From an uncultured Bacilli bacterium (GTDB lineage Bacteria > Bacillota_I > Bacilli_A > RF39 > UBA660), in contig CAKPER010000035.1 in assembly GCA_934149245.1 (NCBI GenBank), positions 1 through 12,393 of the forward strand: 12,393 nt of DNA, given 5' to 3'. Positions 6,575-12,393 of this stretch are shown here, piece by piece (positions within the stretch are counted from its first letter, which is position 1; every line of letters begins with the position of its first letter). The notes beneath the pieces were generated by a model. That model made no database searches, was not told the origin of the DNA, and worked only from the letters and a program-made list of their open reading frames with translations. Position numbers and translations under genes: made by a program.

Positions 6575-8767
6575 ATGAACTATGTAAAGGGTACTTTTAT
6601 AAAAACTATATATTCAAATAAAGATAATGGATATGTAGTAGGAGTTTTAAGAATAAAAGAGACAGACTTAGAACTTTTAAATACAACAATATATTTTACT
6701 GGAAATTTTTATGATATAAGAGTTAAAAATAATTATATTATGCATGGACAACTAATAAATCATGCTAAATATGGACTTCAATTTGCTGTTAGCAATTATG
6801 AATTATCTCTTCCTACTAAAAGGGAAGAATTAATTGAATTCCTATCTAGTGATATTTTCCCTATAGGTGAAAAAACAGCAACTAAAATAGTAGATAAATT
6901 TGCCGATGATACCCTTAAAATAATTTTAGATTCAAAAGAAAAATTACAATTAATTCCCCATCTTCCCAAATCTAGAATAGATAAAATTCATGATGTATTA
7001 GAAAACTATCAATATTCTAGCCAGATTGTTATGGATTTAACTTCATTAGGTTTTACTTCTCGAAATGCTCTTAGTATTGTAAATAAATATAAAACTAAAA
7101 CAATGGATTTTATTACCAATAATATCTATGACTTAATAGATGAATTAGATTTTAATTTTAAAGATGTCGATCAAGTAGCCCTAAATTCAGGTATAGATAA
7201 ATTAGATGATAGAAGAATTCAAGCCTTAATAGTCTATTTAATAAATGAAGTAACTTTTGAAGCAGGTGATACTTATCTCTATCATGATGAGATATTTAAT
7301 GAACTCTTAAAATACAATAAAGATATAGATAATGAAATTCTCGAATATAATTTAGAACAACTAGTTAAACGTGGCAAAATTGTTATAAAAGAAGATAAAT
7401 ATTATTTAAAAAGATTTTATGAAGCAGAGTCTTACATAGCAGATAGACTATGTTTTTATAATGATATGGAAAAATCAAAATATCCTAAGTTAGAAAGTAA
7501 AATTAAAGAATTAGAAAAAGAAAGTGGTATCGTTTATGATAAAATTCAAAGAAACGCTATCAAAAGAGCTATTAATAATAACCTAACTATCATAACTGGT
7601 GGCCCAGGAACAGGTAAAACAACTATCGTAAAAGCTATTGTAACTCTATTTCAAAAAGTCCTAAAAGCTAAACCAGATGAGATAGCACTCTTAGCCCCAA
7701 CCGGAAGAGCAGCCAAAAAATTAATGGAAACAACTAACCTAAAAGCCTCAACAATTCATAAATATCTCCAATGGGATAAAGAAGCTAATATCTTTAATGT
7801 TAATCAATATAATCCCAATAGCGAAAAATACATTATTGTAGATGAGGTAAGTATGTTAGATACCATTATAACATCAGCACTTTTAAAAGGAATAAAAAGA
7901 AATGTAAAGCTAATACTAGTAGGAGACTATTATCAATTACCAAGCGTAGGTCAAGGACAAATACTAAAAGATTTAATAGATAGTAATTTAATAGATGTAA
8001 TAAAGTTAACCAAACTATATCGTCAAAACGAAAATTCTTATATTCCTATATTAGCAGGAGAAATAAAAGATAAAGAAATAGATGAACACTTTATAAATAA
8101 AAAAGATGATTATAATTTTATCTTATGTGATAATACTAATATTATACCAAGCATAAATTTTATTATAAAAAAAGCTTTAGATAAAGGTTATACAGATAAA
8201 GAAATTCAAGTATTAGCCCCAATTTATAAAAGTATTAATGGAATAGATAATCTAAATAGAAATTTACAACAAATATTTAATCCTAAAAGTCCAGATAAAA
8301 ATGAATTAGAATTATCTGATGTTATTTATAGAAAAGGAGATAAAGTCTTGCAGTTAGCTAATGATCCTGATCTGAATTTATCCAATGGTGATATAGGATA
8401 TATTCTAGATATTACCCAAAAAGATAAAACAAGTAGCAAAAAAGATGAAATCCTAATAGATTTTGATGGTAATAAAGTTGTTTATACCAAAGAAAAATTT
8501 ATAAATATTCGTCACGGCTATGCTATAAGTATTCATAAATCGCAAGGTTCAGAATTTCCTATGGTAATAATGCCTATTGTTAATAATTATAACCGTATGT
8601 TATATAACAAACTAATCTATACAGCAGTTACTAGAGCCAAAAGCTCCCTAATAATAATAGGAGATCCTGCTTGCTTTATAAATGGTATAAAGAATGATTA
8701 TGTTGAAAATAGAAAAACTACTCTAAAAGATATGATTATAGATAAATATGCAAGTATAAAAAATTAA
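6575..8767 (+). CDS. recD2: RecD2-type superfamily 1B ATP-dependent DNA helicase
   Basis: This 730-residue protein has the RecD2 (YrrC) layout. An N-terminal OB-like region is at 1-80. A helix-hairpin-helix region at about 85-280 includes FPIGEKTATKIV (95-106). The SF1 motor follows: YDKIQ Q-motif (321-325), Walker A GGPGTGKTT (342-350), APTGRAAKKL (374-383), STIHKYL (392-398), Walker B VDEVSML (422-428), GDYYQLPSVGQG (450-461), KLYRQ (480-484), NGDIGYI (604-610), SIHKSQGSEF (652-661) and YTAVTRAK (682-689). RecD2 proteins work without RecB and RecC, unwind DNA 5' to 3', and take part in repair and restart of stalled forks. The length is normal for the family. The start follows a weak GGTGG ribosome binding site (6566-6570) four bases upstream, and the strong promoter at 6508-6536 supports it. 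The gene is divergent to the DinG-like helicase, and transcription probably continues into the small gene at 8842, as no terminator intervenes. Confidence 0.95.
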   Translation: MNYVKGTFIKTIYSNKDNGYVVGVLRIKETDLELLNTTIYFTGNFYDIRVKNNYIMHGQLINHAKYGLQFAVSNYELSLPTKREELIEFLSSDIFPIGEKTATKIVDKFADDTLKIILDSKEKLQLIPHLPKSRIDKIHDVLENYQYSSQIVMDLTSLGFTSRNALSIVNKYKTKTMDFITNNIYDLIDELDFNFKDVDQVALNSGIDKLDDRRIQALIVYLINEVTFEAGDTYLYHDEIFNELLKYNKDIDNEILEYNLEQLVKRGKIVIKEDKYYLKRFYEAESYIADRLCFYNDMEKSKYPKLESKIKELEKESGIVYDKIQRNAIKRAINNNLTIITGGPGTGKTTIVKAIVTLFQKVLKAKPDEIALLAPTGRAAKKLMETTNLKASTIHKYLQWDKEANIFNVNQYNPNSEKYIIVDEVSMLDTIITSALLKGIKRNVKLILVGDYYQLPSVGQGQILKDLIDSNLIDVIKLTKLYRQNENSYIPILAGEIKDKEIDEHFINKKDDYNFILCDNTNIIPSINFIIKKALDKGYTDKEIQVLAPIYKSINGIDNLNRNLQQIFNPKSPDKNELELSDVIYRKGDKVLQLANDPDLNLSNGDIGYILDITQKDKTSSKKDEILIDFDGNKVVYTKEKFINIRHGYAISIHKSQGSEFPMVIMPIVNNYNRMLYNKLIYTAVTRAKSSLIIIGDPACFINGIKNDYVENRKTTLKDMIIDKYASIKN

Positions 8768-8787
8768 ATATAAACCATACTAAGAAA

Positions 8788-8806
8788 GGATACATATTAA
8801 GTATCC
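8788..8806 (+). other. Short hairpin between recD2 and the small downstream gene
   Basis: GGATAC (8788-8793) and GTATCC (8801-8806) form a perfect 6-bp stem with a 7-base loop, 21 bases after the recD2 stop. No T-run follows, so it is unlikely to stop transcription. It may process or stabilise the mRNA, or be an operator. It lies 20 bases before the AAAGGAGG site of the next gene. Confidence 0.4.
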
Positions 8807-8841
8807 AAACATACTCATAGATTCTAAAGGAGGAGTTTATT

Positions 8842-8994
8842 ATGAAACTAGGAAGTAAAATATTATTAATAGGAATGGGTGTCGGTGGTACACTATTATA
8901 CCAACAAATGATAAGTGGAAATATAGAAAAAATGATGAAAAGCGCTAAAAAAATAACTAAAAGAACAATGGATGATTTAGAAGATATGATGTAA
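8842..8994 (+). CDS. Small 50-residue protein with one N-terminal hydrophobic segment
   Basis: The ATG is preceded at eight bases by AAAGGAGG (8826-8833), one of the strongest ribosome binding sites in the window, which makes this short frame credible. The peptide begins MKLGSKILLIGMGVGGTLLY. Residues 7-20 are hydrophobic and glycine-rich and could be one short membrane span or anchor. Residues 29-41 are Lys-rich and predicted helical (MMKSAKKITKR), and the end is acidic (DDLEDMM). The overall shape recalls small YtxH-like membrane proteins of Firmicutes, but no specific family is recognised. It lies 74 bases after recD2 and just before a terminator, so it is probably the last gene of the recD2 unit. 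The function is unknown. Confidence 0.75.
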   Translation: MKLGSKILLIGMGVGGTLLYQQMISGNIEKMMKSAKKITKRTMDDLEDMM

Positions 8995-9041
8995 TAAATA
9001 ATAACAAACTACGTTATTAGAAAAATAGTTTTAATACTATA

Positions 9042-9084
9042 AAGCCTAATATTTAGATACTCTCTATTATTAGGCTTATTTTAT
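9042..9084 (+). terminator. Rho-independent terminator of the recD2/small-gene unit
   Basis: A perfect 10-bp stem, AAGCCTAATA (9042-9051) with TATTAGGCTT (9068-9077), encloses a 16-base loop and is followed by ATTTTAT. It lies 47 bases after the small gene's stop codon and before the promoter of the next unit. Confidence 0.75.
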
Positions 9085-9116
9085 ATAAAATGTAAACAAT
9101 ATAAAATGTAAACAAT
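9085..9116. repeat. Perfect tandem duplication of a 16-base word upstream of a promoter
   Basis: ATAAAATGTAAACAAT occurs twice back to back (9085-9100 and 9101-9116) with no mismatch. It lies 31 bases upstream of the -35 box of the next unit, directly after a terminator. The position would suit a pair of regulator sites, but a simple slippage duplication is equally possible. No known binding motif was recognised. Confidence 0.75.
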
Positions 9117-9147
9117 TACACTAAAAAAGTAAAATTTAGAAATTAAG

Positions 9148-9177
9148 TTGCCTTTTATACCTTAAATGAAGTATAAT
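9148..9177 (+). promoter_or_regulatory. Promoter of the unknown-SDR-asnB operon
   Basis: TTGCCT (9148-9153) and a perfect TATAAT (9172-9177) are separated by 18 bases. RNA would start about 16 bases before the ATG at 9200, giving a very short leader. Confidence 0.7.
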
Positions 9178-9199
9178 TATTACGAAAGCAAGTGATAAG

Positions 9200-9574
9200 A
9201 TGATGATAATTAATACAAGTAATAAATTAAAAGAAAAAGTTATAAATCATGAAAATTTGACTGATAAAGAACAAATTGAATTCTTAAATTATATGATTAC
9301 TAAAACTAAAATAATAGTAGATAGTATGTATAAAGAAAATAATAAAGATTATAACTATATGTATTTATTTTATGAAGTTTGTTTTTCATATAACCTAACA
9401 GCATCACCAACTATAGATAGTAATTATCTATATTTAATATTAGAGTTAGGCAATAATAAGTATTTAATAGATATGAATTTTACAAGTGATGATATATTAC
9501 CATTAAAAGAAAATAAATTTATAAAATATACTAGTAATAATTATAAAAAGTATTTGGAGGTAAAAAAGAGTTAA
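9200..9574 (+). CDS. Unknown 124-residue protein, first gene of the asnB operon
   Basis: I do not recognise this protein. It has no signal peptide or membrane segment. The first half is charged and helical, with many Lys/Glu/Asn. Residues 50-70 are Tyr-rich and contain the only Cys (FYEVCFSYNL). A beta-hairpin-like YLILELGNNKYLIDMNF follows (residues 77-93). That hairpin (strand, turn, KYLID-x-x-F) is reminiscent of bacterial papain- or transglutaminase-like folds, where H-x-x-L-x-V-E-x-x-G-K-x-Y-L-I-D-x-T-F is common. The His is not in place here, so any such enzyme would be inactive; this is a weak guess. Two ATGs are adjacent (9200 and 9203) and the ribosome binding site AAGTGAT is weak. 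The gene ends one base before the SDR start, so the two are probably translationally coupled. Confidence 0.75.
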   Translation: MMIINTSNKLKEKVINHENLTDKEQIEFLNYMITKTKIIVDSMYKENNKDYNYMYLFYEVCFSYNLTASPTIDSNYLYLILELGNNKYLIDMNFTSDDILPLKENKFIKYTSNNYKKYLEVKKS

Positions 9575-9575
9575 T

Positions 9576-10319
9576 ATGAATAAAACAGTTCTAATAACCG
9601 GAGCAAGTAGAGGAATAGGAAGAGAAACGGCTATTTTATTTGCTAAAAATAACTATAACGTAGTTATAAATTATCTAAATAATAAGTCTTTAGCAAATAG
9701 CTTAAAAGAAAGTTTGGAGGCTAGATATAACATAAAAGCTCTAACTATAAAAGCTGATATTTCTAATGAAGAAGAAGTACAAGCTATGGTAGCTGATGCA
9801 ATAGAAGAGTTTAAAAAAATAGATGTTTTAGTAAATAATGCCTCTATTGCAAAAGATAATATTTTAGAATTAAAGACCAAAGAAGAATTTGCAAGTGTCA
9901 TAAATATAAATTTAGTAGGTACTTTTCTTGTTACTAAGGAAGTATCTAAGTATATGAAGGAAGAAAGAGATGGAGCTATTATAAATGTTAGTAGTACTAA
10001 TGCTATAGATTCTTATTATCCGTATAGTATGGATTATGATGCTTCTAAGGCAGGAGTAATATCTCTAACTATGAATTTTGCTGTTGAATTATCTCCTTAT
10101 ATCAGGGTAAATGCGGTAGCCCCAGGGTGGGTAAATACCGATATGAATAAAGAAATAGATATTAATTATAAAAAAGACCTAGAAGAAAAAATTCTTCTAA
10201 ATCGCTTTGCAGAACCAACTGAGGTAGCAAAAGTAATATATTTTTTAGCAAGTGATGATGCAAGTTATATAAATGGTGAAGTAATAAAAATAGATGGTGG
10301 TAGAAGAAAGGAAGTTTAG
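9576..10319 (+). CDS. FabG-like short-chain dehydrogenase/reductase
   Basis: This 247-residue protein has the full classical SDR set: the nucleotide-binding TGASRGIG (8-15), NNAS (87-90, in place of the usual NNAG), N112 in the INLVG motif, the active-site Ser (S139 or S140), and Y154 and K158 in YDASK. A PGWVNT segment (183-188) follows, and the C-terminus has NGEVIKIDGG. The Ala-x-Asp-Asn after NNAS and the overall length are closest to FabG 3-oxoacyl-ACP reductases, which reduce a keto group with NADPH. The Arg in SRGIG fits NADPH. The loop between Ser and Tyr is one residue longer than in E. coli FabG and Tyr-rich (DSYYPYSMDY), so the substrate may differ. There are no fatty-acid genes nearby; it is followed one base later by asparagine synthetase, which argues against a housekeeping FabG role. 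GGAGG (9556-9560) lies 15 bases upstream, an unusually long spacing, so coupling to the previous gene probably helps translation. Confidence 0.88.
   Translation: MNKTVLITGASRGIGRETAILFAKNNYNVVINYLNNKSLANSLKESLEARYNIKALTIKADISNEEEVQAMVADAIEEFKKIDVLVNNASIAKDNILELKTKEEFASVININLVGTFLVTKEVSKYMKEERDGAIINVSSTNAIDSYYPYSMDYDASKAGVISLTMNFAVELSPYIRVNAVAPGWVNTDMNKEIDINYKKDLEEKILLNRFAEPTEVAKVIYFLASDDASYINGEVIKIDGGRRKEV
10307..10314 (+). promoter_or_regulatory. asnB: Ribosome binding site deciding the asnB start
   Basis: AAAGGAAG, inside the last codons of the SDR gene, lies six bases before the ATG at 10321. This supports 10321 over the in-frame ATG at 10294, which would bury the catalytic Cys. Confidence 0.75.
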
Positions 10320-10320
10320 T

Positions 10321-12186
10321 ATGTGTGGAATAACAGGAATAATAAGTAAAAAAGAAAATAAAGAGAAAATAATTAAAGAGATGAATAATCGTATTATTCA
10401 TAGAGGACCAAATGCGGAAGGTTTATTTACAGATAAGTTTGTAGCTCTTGGTCAACGAAGACTATCAATAATAGATTTAGCCGGAGGAAATCAACCTATA
10501 TACAATGAAATTGGTACTATTTTAGTCATGTTTAACGGTGAAATATATAACTATAAAGAATTAAGAGCTGAGTTAGAAGAAGAACACGAATTTAAAACTA
10601 ATTGTGATACAGAAGTATTAGTACATGCTTATGAAGAGTGGGGAGCAAGTTTTATCAAAAAATTAAGAGGTATGTTTGCATTTTGTATATATGATACAGA
10701 ATCTCATAAACTAATGCTAGCAAGAGATCATTTTGGTATCAAACCTGTTTATTACTATAATCAAGATGATTTATTCTTATTTGGTTCTGAAATAAAAAGC
10801 TTCTTAGCTCATCCAGAATTTAAAAAAGAGTTAAATAAAGAAATGTTAGGAGCCTATTTAACATTTAGTTTTACCCCAGGGGAAAAAACATTCTTTAAAA
10901 ATGTTTATAAATTACCTGCCGGTCACTATATGATAATTGATGTAAGAACTCATAACATTACTATGAGAAAATATTTTGATTTATCTTTTACAAATACTAG
11001 TGAATCATTTGATGAAGTAGTAGAAGACATATCAAAAACTATGAAAGACTCTGTAGCTCATCATTTAATTAGTGATGTAGAAGTAGGTTCATTTCTCTCA
11101 AGTGGTGTTGATTCTTCTTACCTAGTAAGTCTAGCTCATCCTGATAAAACATATACAGTTGGATATACAGATAAAAAATATAGTGAAATATCAAATGCTA
11201 AAGATTTATGTGAACGATTAAAAATAAATAACACCTCTAGTTTAATAACAAAAGAAGAATATTTTAAAGCTATACCAGATGTCTTTTACCATATGGATGA
11301 ACCAACAACTGATGCTTGTAGTATAGCCGTTTATTTTCTATCTAAATTAGCTAGCAAAGATGTAAAAGTAGTCTTATCTGGAGAGGGGGCAGATGAATTC
11401 TTTGGTGGATATAACAGCTATGACGATCATCCATATACAAAACTACCATTATTTATAAGAAAACCAATAGCTCTAATTTGTAGGATACTTCCTAAAAATA
11501 AGTATACTAGATATTTAATTAGAAGAGGTAATTCCTTAGAAGCATCATATGTAAGTATTAATAGAAATTTTTACGACGACGAGGTAAAAAAAGTATTATC
11601 ATTTAAAGATTATACAAAAAATAAAGATATCTTAAAACCTACATATAAAGAGTTTAAAAAAGAAAGCGAACTAAATAAGAAATTAGCTATTGATATAAAG
11701 TATTGGCTACCAGATAACATTCTAAATATAGTAGATAAAATGACAATGGCATTTTCTATTGAATCAAGAACTCCCTTTACAGACATAGAAGTATTTAAAA
11801 CCTCTAGAAAACTAAATCAAAATTATAAAATAAGAAATGGATTCACTAAAGCAGCCTTAAGAGAAGCTGCTAAAAAAGATATTCCTAACAAGAGCTATAA
11901 AAAGAAAAAATTAGGCTTTCCAGTTCCTATAAGAGAATGGATAAAAGATGATTTGTTTTATAATGATATAAAAAAATCATTTAATTCTCCTATAGCAAAA
12001 GAATTATTTAACACTAAATATATTTTAAATTTATTAGAAAATCATAAAAAAGGAACAGAAGATAATTATCGAAAAATTTGGGCTATTTACAGTTTTATAA
12101 AATGGCATCAAGTATATTTTGAAGACAATATTTATACTAGTGACGAACTAAATAAGAGTCCTAAAGCTACTCCAACAACTTGCTAA
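10321..12186 (+). CDS. asnB: Glutamine-hydrolysing asparagine synthetase
   Basis: This 621-residue enzyme makes Asn from Asp, ATP and Gln. It begins Met-Cys-Gly-Ile; after Met removal Cys becomes the N-terminal nucleophile of the class II glutaminase domain. That domain also shows HRGP (27-30), RLSIIDL (47-53), FNGEIYNY (71-78), D96 and ARDHFGIKPVYY (134-145). The synthetase domain has the PP-loop SSGVDSS (260-266), which binds ATP, then SGEGADEFFGGY (353-364), DKMTMAFSIESRTPF (472-486) and KKLGFPVP (529-536). The length matches AsnB/AsnO-type enzymes. The Cys fixes the start at 10321, one base after the SDR stop. Because the SDR precedes it so closely, an alternative role is amide formation on another carboxylate in a small biosynthetic operon, as some asparagine-synthetase-like enzymes do. 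Nothing in the motifs argues against ordinary asparagine synthesis. It ends before a strong terminator. Confidence 0.94.
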   Translation: MCGITGIISKKENKEKIIKEMNNRIIHRGPNAEGLFTDKFVALGQRRLSIIDLAGGNQPIYNEIGTILVMFNGEIYNYKELRAELEEEHEFKTNCDTEVLVHAYEEWGASFIKKLRGMFAFCIYDTESHKLMLARDHFGIKPVYYYNQDDLFLFGSEIKSFLAHPEFKKELNKEMLGAYLTFSFTPGEKTFFKNVYKLPAGHYMIIDVRTHNITMRKYFDLSFTNTSESFDEVVEDISKTMKDSVAHHLISDVEVGSFLSSGVDSSYLVSLAHPDKTYTVGYTDKKYSEISNAKDLCERLKINNTSSLITKEEYFKAIPDVFYHMDEPTTDACSIAVYFLSKLASKDVKVVLSGEGADEFFGGYNSYDDHPYTKLPLFIRKPIALICRILPKNKYTRYLIRRGNSLEASYVSINRNFYDDEVKKVLSFKDYTKNKDILKPTYKEFKKESELNKKLAIDIKYWLPDNILNIVDKMTMAFSIESRTPFTDIEVFKTSRKLNQNYKIRNGFTKAALREAAKKDIPNKSYKKKKLGFPVPIREWIKDDLFYNDIKKSFNSPIAKELFNTKYILNLLENHKKGTEDNYRKIWAIYSFIKWHQVYFEDNIYTSDELNKSPKATPTTC

Positions 12187-12229
12187 CAGCTTTAAGAAGA
12201 TAAATATTAGCTTAAATTTACATAAAAAG

Positions 12230-12272
12230 TAATACTTAAAAGTTATTTATAACTATTTGAGTATTATTTTTT
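12230..12272 (+). terminator. Rho-independent terminator of the asnB operon
   Basis: The outer stem pairs TAATACTTAAA (12230-12240) with TTTGAGTATTA (12256-12266), with one G-T pair. The inner stem pairs AGTTA with TAACT around a TTTA loop, with one bulged A at 12255. Six T residues follow (12267-12272). It is the strongest terminator in the window and lies 43 bases after the asnB stop. Confidence 0.85.
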
Positions 12273-12279
12273 AATTTAC

Positions 12280-12308
12280 TTGCAATTAATTATAACTAGT
12301 AGTATAAT
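12280..12308 (+). promoter_or_regulatory. Promoter of the gene at the right edge
   Basis: TTGCAA (12280-12285) and TATAAT (12303-12308) are separated by exactly 17 bases. RNA would start near 12315, about 20 bases before the ATG at 12336. It directly follows the asnB terminator, so the next gene is a separate unit. Confidence 0.78.
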
Positions 12309-12335
12309 AATTAGCCATGAAAAGGGAAGAAAAAT

Positions 12336-12393
12336 ATGGATAAAATTAATATTGTAAACGGTGATGGAACTTATGTTAAAGATTGCCTTTCTA
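12336..12393 (+). CDS. Unknown protein, first 19 codons (cut by window edge)
   Basis: ATG is preceded by AAAGGGAAG (12321-12329), a good ribosome binding site, and by a well-formed promoter. The visible peptide begins MDKINIVNGDGTYVKD and has no signal peptide. Too little is present to assign a family. The earlier ATG at 12317 is in another frame and meets a stop after eight codons. Confidence 0.65.
   Translation, partial: MDKINIVNGDGTYVKDCLS

Noticed and set aside
10294..10320. ATG at 10294 as the asnB start
   Set aside because: It would add nine residues before the catalytic Cys, which must be exposed at the N-terminus, and it lies inside the SDR gene; ATG 10321 has AAAGGAAG at the right distance.
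9671..10401. Minus-strand frames of 76 and 79 residues over the SDR and asnB start
   Set aside because: Both lie opposite conserved coding sequence and have low-complexity composition; neither has a ribosome binding site.
637..12186. Mollicute genetic code (UGA as Trp)
   Set aside because: Trp positions in conserved motifs use TGG, and all frames are complete under the standard code; the lack of TGA stops is explained by AT bias and small sample.

Overview
The window is AT-rich, low-GC DNA with Gram-positive style gene signals: purine-rich ribosome binding sites such as AAAGGAGG, promoters of the TTGACA/TATAAT type, and hairpin-plus-T-run terminators. Trp is written TGG inside the genes and every visible stop is TAA or TAG, so the standard bacterial code fits and a UGA=Trp mollicute code is unlikely. 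The gene set (a RecD2-type helicase, an Fe-S DinG-type helicase, a FabG-like reductase, a glutamine-dependent asparagine synthetase) and the extreme AT bias suggest a low-GC Bacillota, plausibly an uncultured gut Bacilli or Clostridia lineage. The lineage is inference.

Layout. (1) 2-253: the 3' end of a PHP-domain phosphoesterase gene. (2) 254-636: a 383-base gap without a gene, perhaps a leader with a weak promoter. (3) 637-3996: a giant sigma-70 family protein of 1119 residues. It has an unrecognised N-terminal domain, a full sigma core (regions 1.2 to 4.2), five copies of a ~72-residue repeat that resembles the first half of sigma region 4, and a second region-4-like helix-turn-helix module at the C-terminus. 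(4) 3997-4264: a convergent gap with one terminator for each flanking gene. (5) 4265-6319, minus strand: a DinG/XPD-type Fe-S helicase. (6) 6320-6574: a divergent control region with one strong sigma-A-type promoter facing each way and an inverted repeat between them. (7) 6575-8767: RecD2 helicase, followed by a 50-residue membrane-anchored-looking small protein (8842-8994) and a terminator. (8) 9148-12272: a transcription unit with its own promoter and terminator, encoding an unknown 124-residue protein, a FabG-like short-chain dehydrogenase and an asparagine synthetase. (9) 12280-12393: promoter and first 19 codons of another gene.

How the genes may work together. DinG-like and RecD2 are both 5'-3' DNA helicases of repair and replication-conflict resolution; their back-to-back arrangement suggests a small DNA-maintenance locus. 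The SDR and asparagine synthetase are tightly spaced (1 base) and probably co-translated, but the pathway is unclear. The most unusual object is the sigma protein: its repeats keep the helix and R-[YF]-G turn of region 4.1 but lose the DNA-binding helix-turn-helix, its promoter-contact residues differ from housekeeping sigma, and the DNA of the repeats shows block duplication. I know of no characterised sigma factor with this architecture.
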